Assembly: GCA_900554975.1 (NCBI GenBank)
Contig: USJI01000054.1
Location: 1-6,896, forward strand
Length of the DNA stretch: 6,896 nucleotides
Reading direction: 5' to 3'
DNA from: an uncultured Ruminococcus sp.
GTDB lineage: Bacteria > Bacillota > Clostridia > Oscillospirales > Ruminococcaceae
The translations under genes were made by a program, and so were the position numbers. The notes below the pieces were generated by a model, which worked only from the letters and a program-made list of their open reading frames with translations, was not told the origin of the DNA and made no database searches. Below are positions 6,010-6,896 of the stretch, one piece after another; the first letter of the stretch is position 1, and the number at the start of each line of letters is the position of its first letter.

Positions 6010-6432
6010 CTATTTACCGATTTCAAGTGCCTTTGAAGCCATTGCCTTGACAACGGAAAGAGCACTTACATTCGCCTCATACACTCTTGAAGCATCCATA
6101 AGGTCAACCTGTTCTTCCGTATTATTTACATTCGGATAATATACATATCCGTCCTCATCAGCATCCGGATGATCCGGATCATAAACAGGCTTGAAATCTT
6201 CCTGACTTTCAACGACTTCAGTTACACGGACACCTCCGCCTGTAACTTTTTTCAATGCATCGCTGAATGACTGTTCACGTTCCTGAAAAATAACCTGTTT
6301 TCTTCTGTAAGGTTCTCCGCTTTCAGTTCTTGTTGTGTTCTGATTTGCAATATTCTGAAGGATAATATCAGAACGGAATCTTTCAGCTGTAAGTGCGGAA
6401 CCAATTATATTTATGGAATTTAAAAAAGCCAT
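6010..6432 (-). CDS. flgC: Flagellar basal-body rod protein FlgC
   Basis: FlgC is a proximal rod subunit of the flagellar drive shaft, exported by the flagellar type III system and assembled beyond FliE with FlgB. The 140-residue product carries the rod-family N-terminal helix with GSALTAERFRSDIILQNIAN (11-30), the FlgC-typical TTRTESGEPYRRK (33-45), the very characteristic YDPDHPDADEDGYVYYPNVN (84-103), and the C-terminal helix VYEANVSALSVVKAMASKAL (117-136). The N- and C-terminal helices pair in the rod. The ATG at 6432 is chosen over a TTG two codons upstream because AAGGAG at 6442-6447 is 9 nt from the ATG and only 3 nt from the TTG, and because family members begin MAFL. It follows flgB after 19 nt and ends in TAG. 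Confidence 0.98.
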   Translation of the reverse strand: MAFLNSINIIGSALTAERFRSDIILQNIANQNTTRTESGEPYRRKQVIFQEREQSFSDALKKVTGGGVRVTEVVESQEDFKPVYDPDHPDADEDGYVYYPNVNNTEEQVDLMDASRVYEANVSALSVVKAMASKALEIGK

Positions 6433-6441
6433 CGTCAATTA

Positions 6442-6447
6442 CTCCTT
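6442..6447 (-). promoter_or_regulatory. Ribosome binding site that decides the flgC start
   Basis: Minus-strand AAGGAG lies in the 19-nt flgB-flgC gap. Spacing is 9 nt to the ATG at 6432 but 3 nt to the TTG at 6438, which supports the ATG. Confidence 0.8.
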
Positions 6448-6451
6448 CAAA

Positions 6452-6814
6452 TTATTTAAAATTGCTGTTTGTAAGAACATAGCGAAGATCAGACAAAGCC
6501 GAATTCATCTTATTGATAATTGCAGATGACTGGAGATATGTACTGTAAAGCTCCAGATTTTCCTTATCAACATCAACATTGTTTCCGTCAACCAGAACTT
6601 CTGTTGTATCCGTCTGTGTAACATTCGCTTTGAAGCTGTATTTTGTCTTGCCTTTTTCTTTGGCATCGCTCAGTGCATTTTCAAAACTTATTGATTTATA
6701 TTTATAATCCGGTGTGTCAATATTTGCAATATTCTGTGTGTGAATCTGCTGTTTCATGCTGAGACCTTTAAGACCGCTTTCCATTGCCTTAAATGCGATA
6801 GAGTCAAGGTACAT
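6452..6814 (-). CDS. flgB: Flagellar basal-body rod protein FlgB
   Basis: FlgB is a proximal rod subunit that stacks with FlgC on FliE. The 120-residue product is slightly short for the family (about 115-140) but complete. It has the rod N-terminal helix and the hallmark QNIANIDTPDYKYKSISFEN (27-46), a shortened middle part, an 'NNVDVDKENLEL' stretch (78-89) matching the family's NxVdxexE motif, and a C-terminal helix (about 90-116) that pairs with the N-terminal one. The frame extends seven codons further up to an ATG at 6835, but GGGAGGA at 6821-6827 lies 6 nt before the ATG at 6814, and the family consensus begins close to that Met. It is the first gene after the promoter and so appears to head the operon. 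Confidence 0.96.
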   Translation of the reverse strand: MYLDSIAFKAMESGLKGLSMKQQIHTQNIANIDTPDYKYKSISFENALSDAKEKGKTKYSFKANVTQTDTTEVLVDGNNVDVDKENLELYSTYLQSSAIINKMNSALSDLRYVLTNSNFK

Positions 6815-6820
6815 TGTTAT

Positions 6821-6827
6821 TCCTCCC
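6821..6827 (-). promoter_or_regulatory. Ribosome binding site that decides the flgB start
   Basis: Minus-strand GGGAGGA has a 6-nt spacer to the ATG at 6814. It lies downstream of two other in-frame ATGs (6835 and 6829), which therefore cannot use it. I see no comparable site before 6835. Confidence 0.8.
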
Positions 6828-6853
6828 ATTTTCATTATAATTACTTATTTAAC

Positions 6854-6882
6854 ATTATATCACATTATCCGTCAAAAATCAA
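6854..6882 (-). promoter_or_regulatory. Sigma-A-type promoter of the flgB operon (extended -10)
   Basis: Reading the minus strand, a -35 box TTGATT (6882-6877; 4 of 6 to TTGACA) is followed by exactly 17 nt and a perfect -10 box TATAAT (6859-6854). The -10 box is preceded by TG plus one base (extended -10). The predicted transcription start is near 6847, giving a leader of about 33 nt before flgB. The first gene of a long co-directional operon lies just downstream, as expected. The match points to the housekeeping sigma factor. Only 14 nt upstream of the -35 box are in the window, so operators or further promoters upstream cannot be assessed. Confidence 0.75.
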
Positions 6883-6896
6883 CCATTTCAGGGAAT

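Noticed and set aside
6815..6835. ATG at 6835 as flgB start (seven extra residues)
   Set aside because: The strong GGGAGGA site lies downstream of it and serves the ATG at 6814; the family N-terminus also fits the shorter form.
6860..6890. Sigma-28/SigD-like flagellar promoter (GACGGATAA resembling GCCGATAA)
   Set aside because: No TAAA-like -35 element lies at about 15 nt, whereas an overlapping sigma-A promoter has an ideal 17-nt spacer and perfect -10 box.
1..6896. tRNA/rRNA genes, CRISPR arrays, insertion sequences, attachment sites or defence genes
   Set aside because: The window is almost entirely filled with flagellar coding sequence; no spaced repeats, terminal inverted repeats, tRNA-like folds or foreign-looking genes were seen.

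Overview
The window holds part of a single flagellar basal-body and export operon. Every gene is on the minus strand, so the operon reads from right to left. Transcription order is flgB, flgC, fliE, fliF, fliG, fliH, fliI, fliJ, then the 5' part of an unrecognised gene in the place where fliK normally sits, cut by the left edge. The order matches the front of the fla/che operon of Firmicutes such as Bacillus subtilis. Low to moderate GC, A-rich and strong Gram-positive-type Shine-Dalgarno sites, and the protein sequences suggest a motile (or motility-gene-bearing) member of the Clostridia. A Ruminococcus/Oscillospiraceae-like source is my best guess, but this is inference only.

Layout, in the direction of transcription. 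Bases 6896-6815 hold an upstream region of about 80 nt with a convincing sigma-A-type promoter (TTGATT, 17 nt, TGaTATAAT) and a leader of only about 33 nt. flgB and flgC (6814-6010) encode proximal rod proteins. fliE (5990-5685) encodes the MS-ring/rod adaptor. fliF (5642-4026) encodes the MS-ring. fliG (4024-2999) encodes the rotor/switch protein. fliH, fliI and fliJ (3006-420) encode the export ATPase complex: stator/regulator, ATPase and central stalk. A probable fliK-position gene starts at 388 and is open to base 1.

The genes are packed tightly. fliF/fliG are 1 nt apart, fliG/fliH overlap by 8 nt, fliH/fliI overlap by 17 nt, and the remaining gaps are 12-42 nt. There is no terminator, RNA gene, mobile element, repeat array or horizontally acquired insert. 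Together the products form the ring that anchors the motor (FliF), the rotor that turns it (FliG), the start of the drive shaft (FliE, FlgB, FlgC), and the ATPase machinery that delivers axial subunits (FliH, FliI, FliJ). Three start codons (flgB, flgC, fliG) are placed downstream of the longest possible ORF because the Shine-Dalgarno spacing demands it. fliH starts at a TTG that directly follows an in-frame stop.

I found no new biological system. The points worth a second look are small: an unusual loop and a missing acidic residue in the FliG torque region, a changed position in the FliF tail that binds FliG, the TTG start of fliH, the long spacer before fliF, and the identity of the gene after fliJ.
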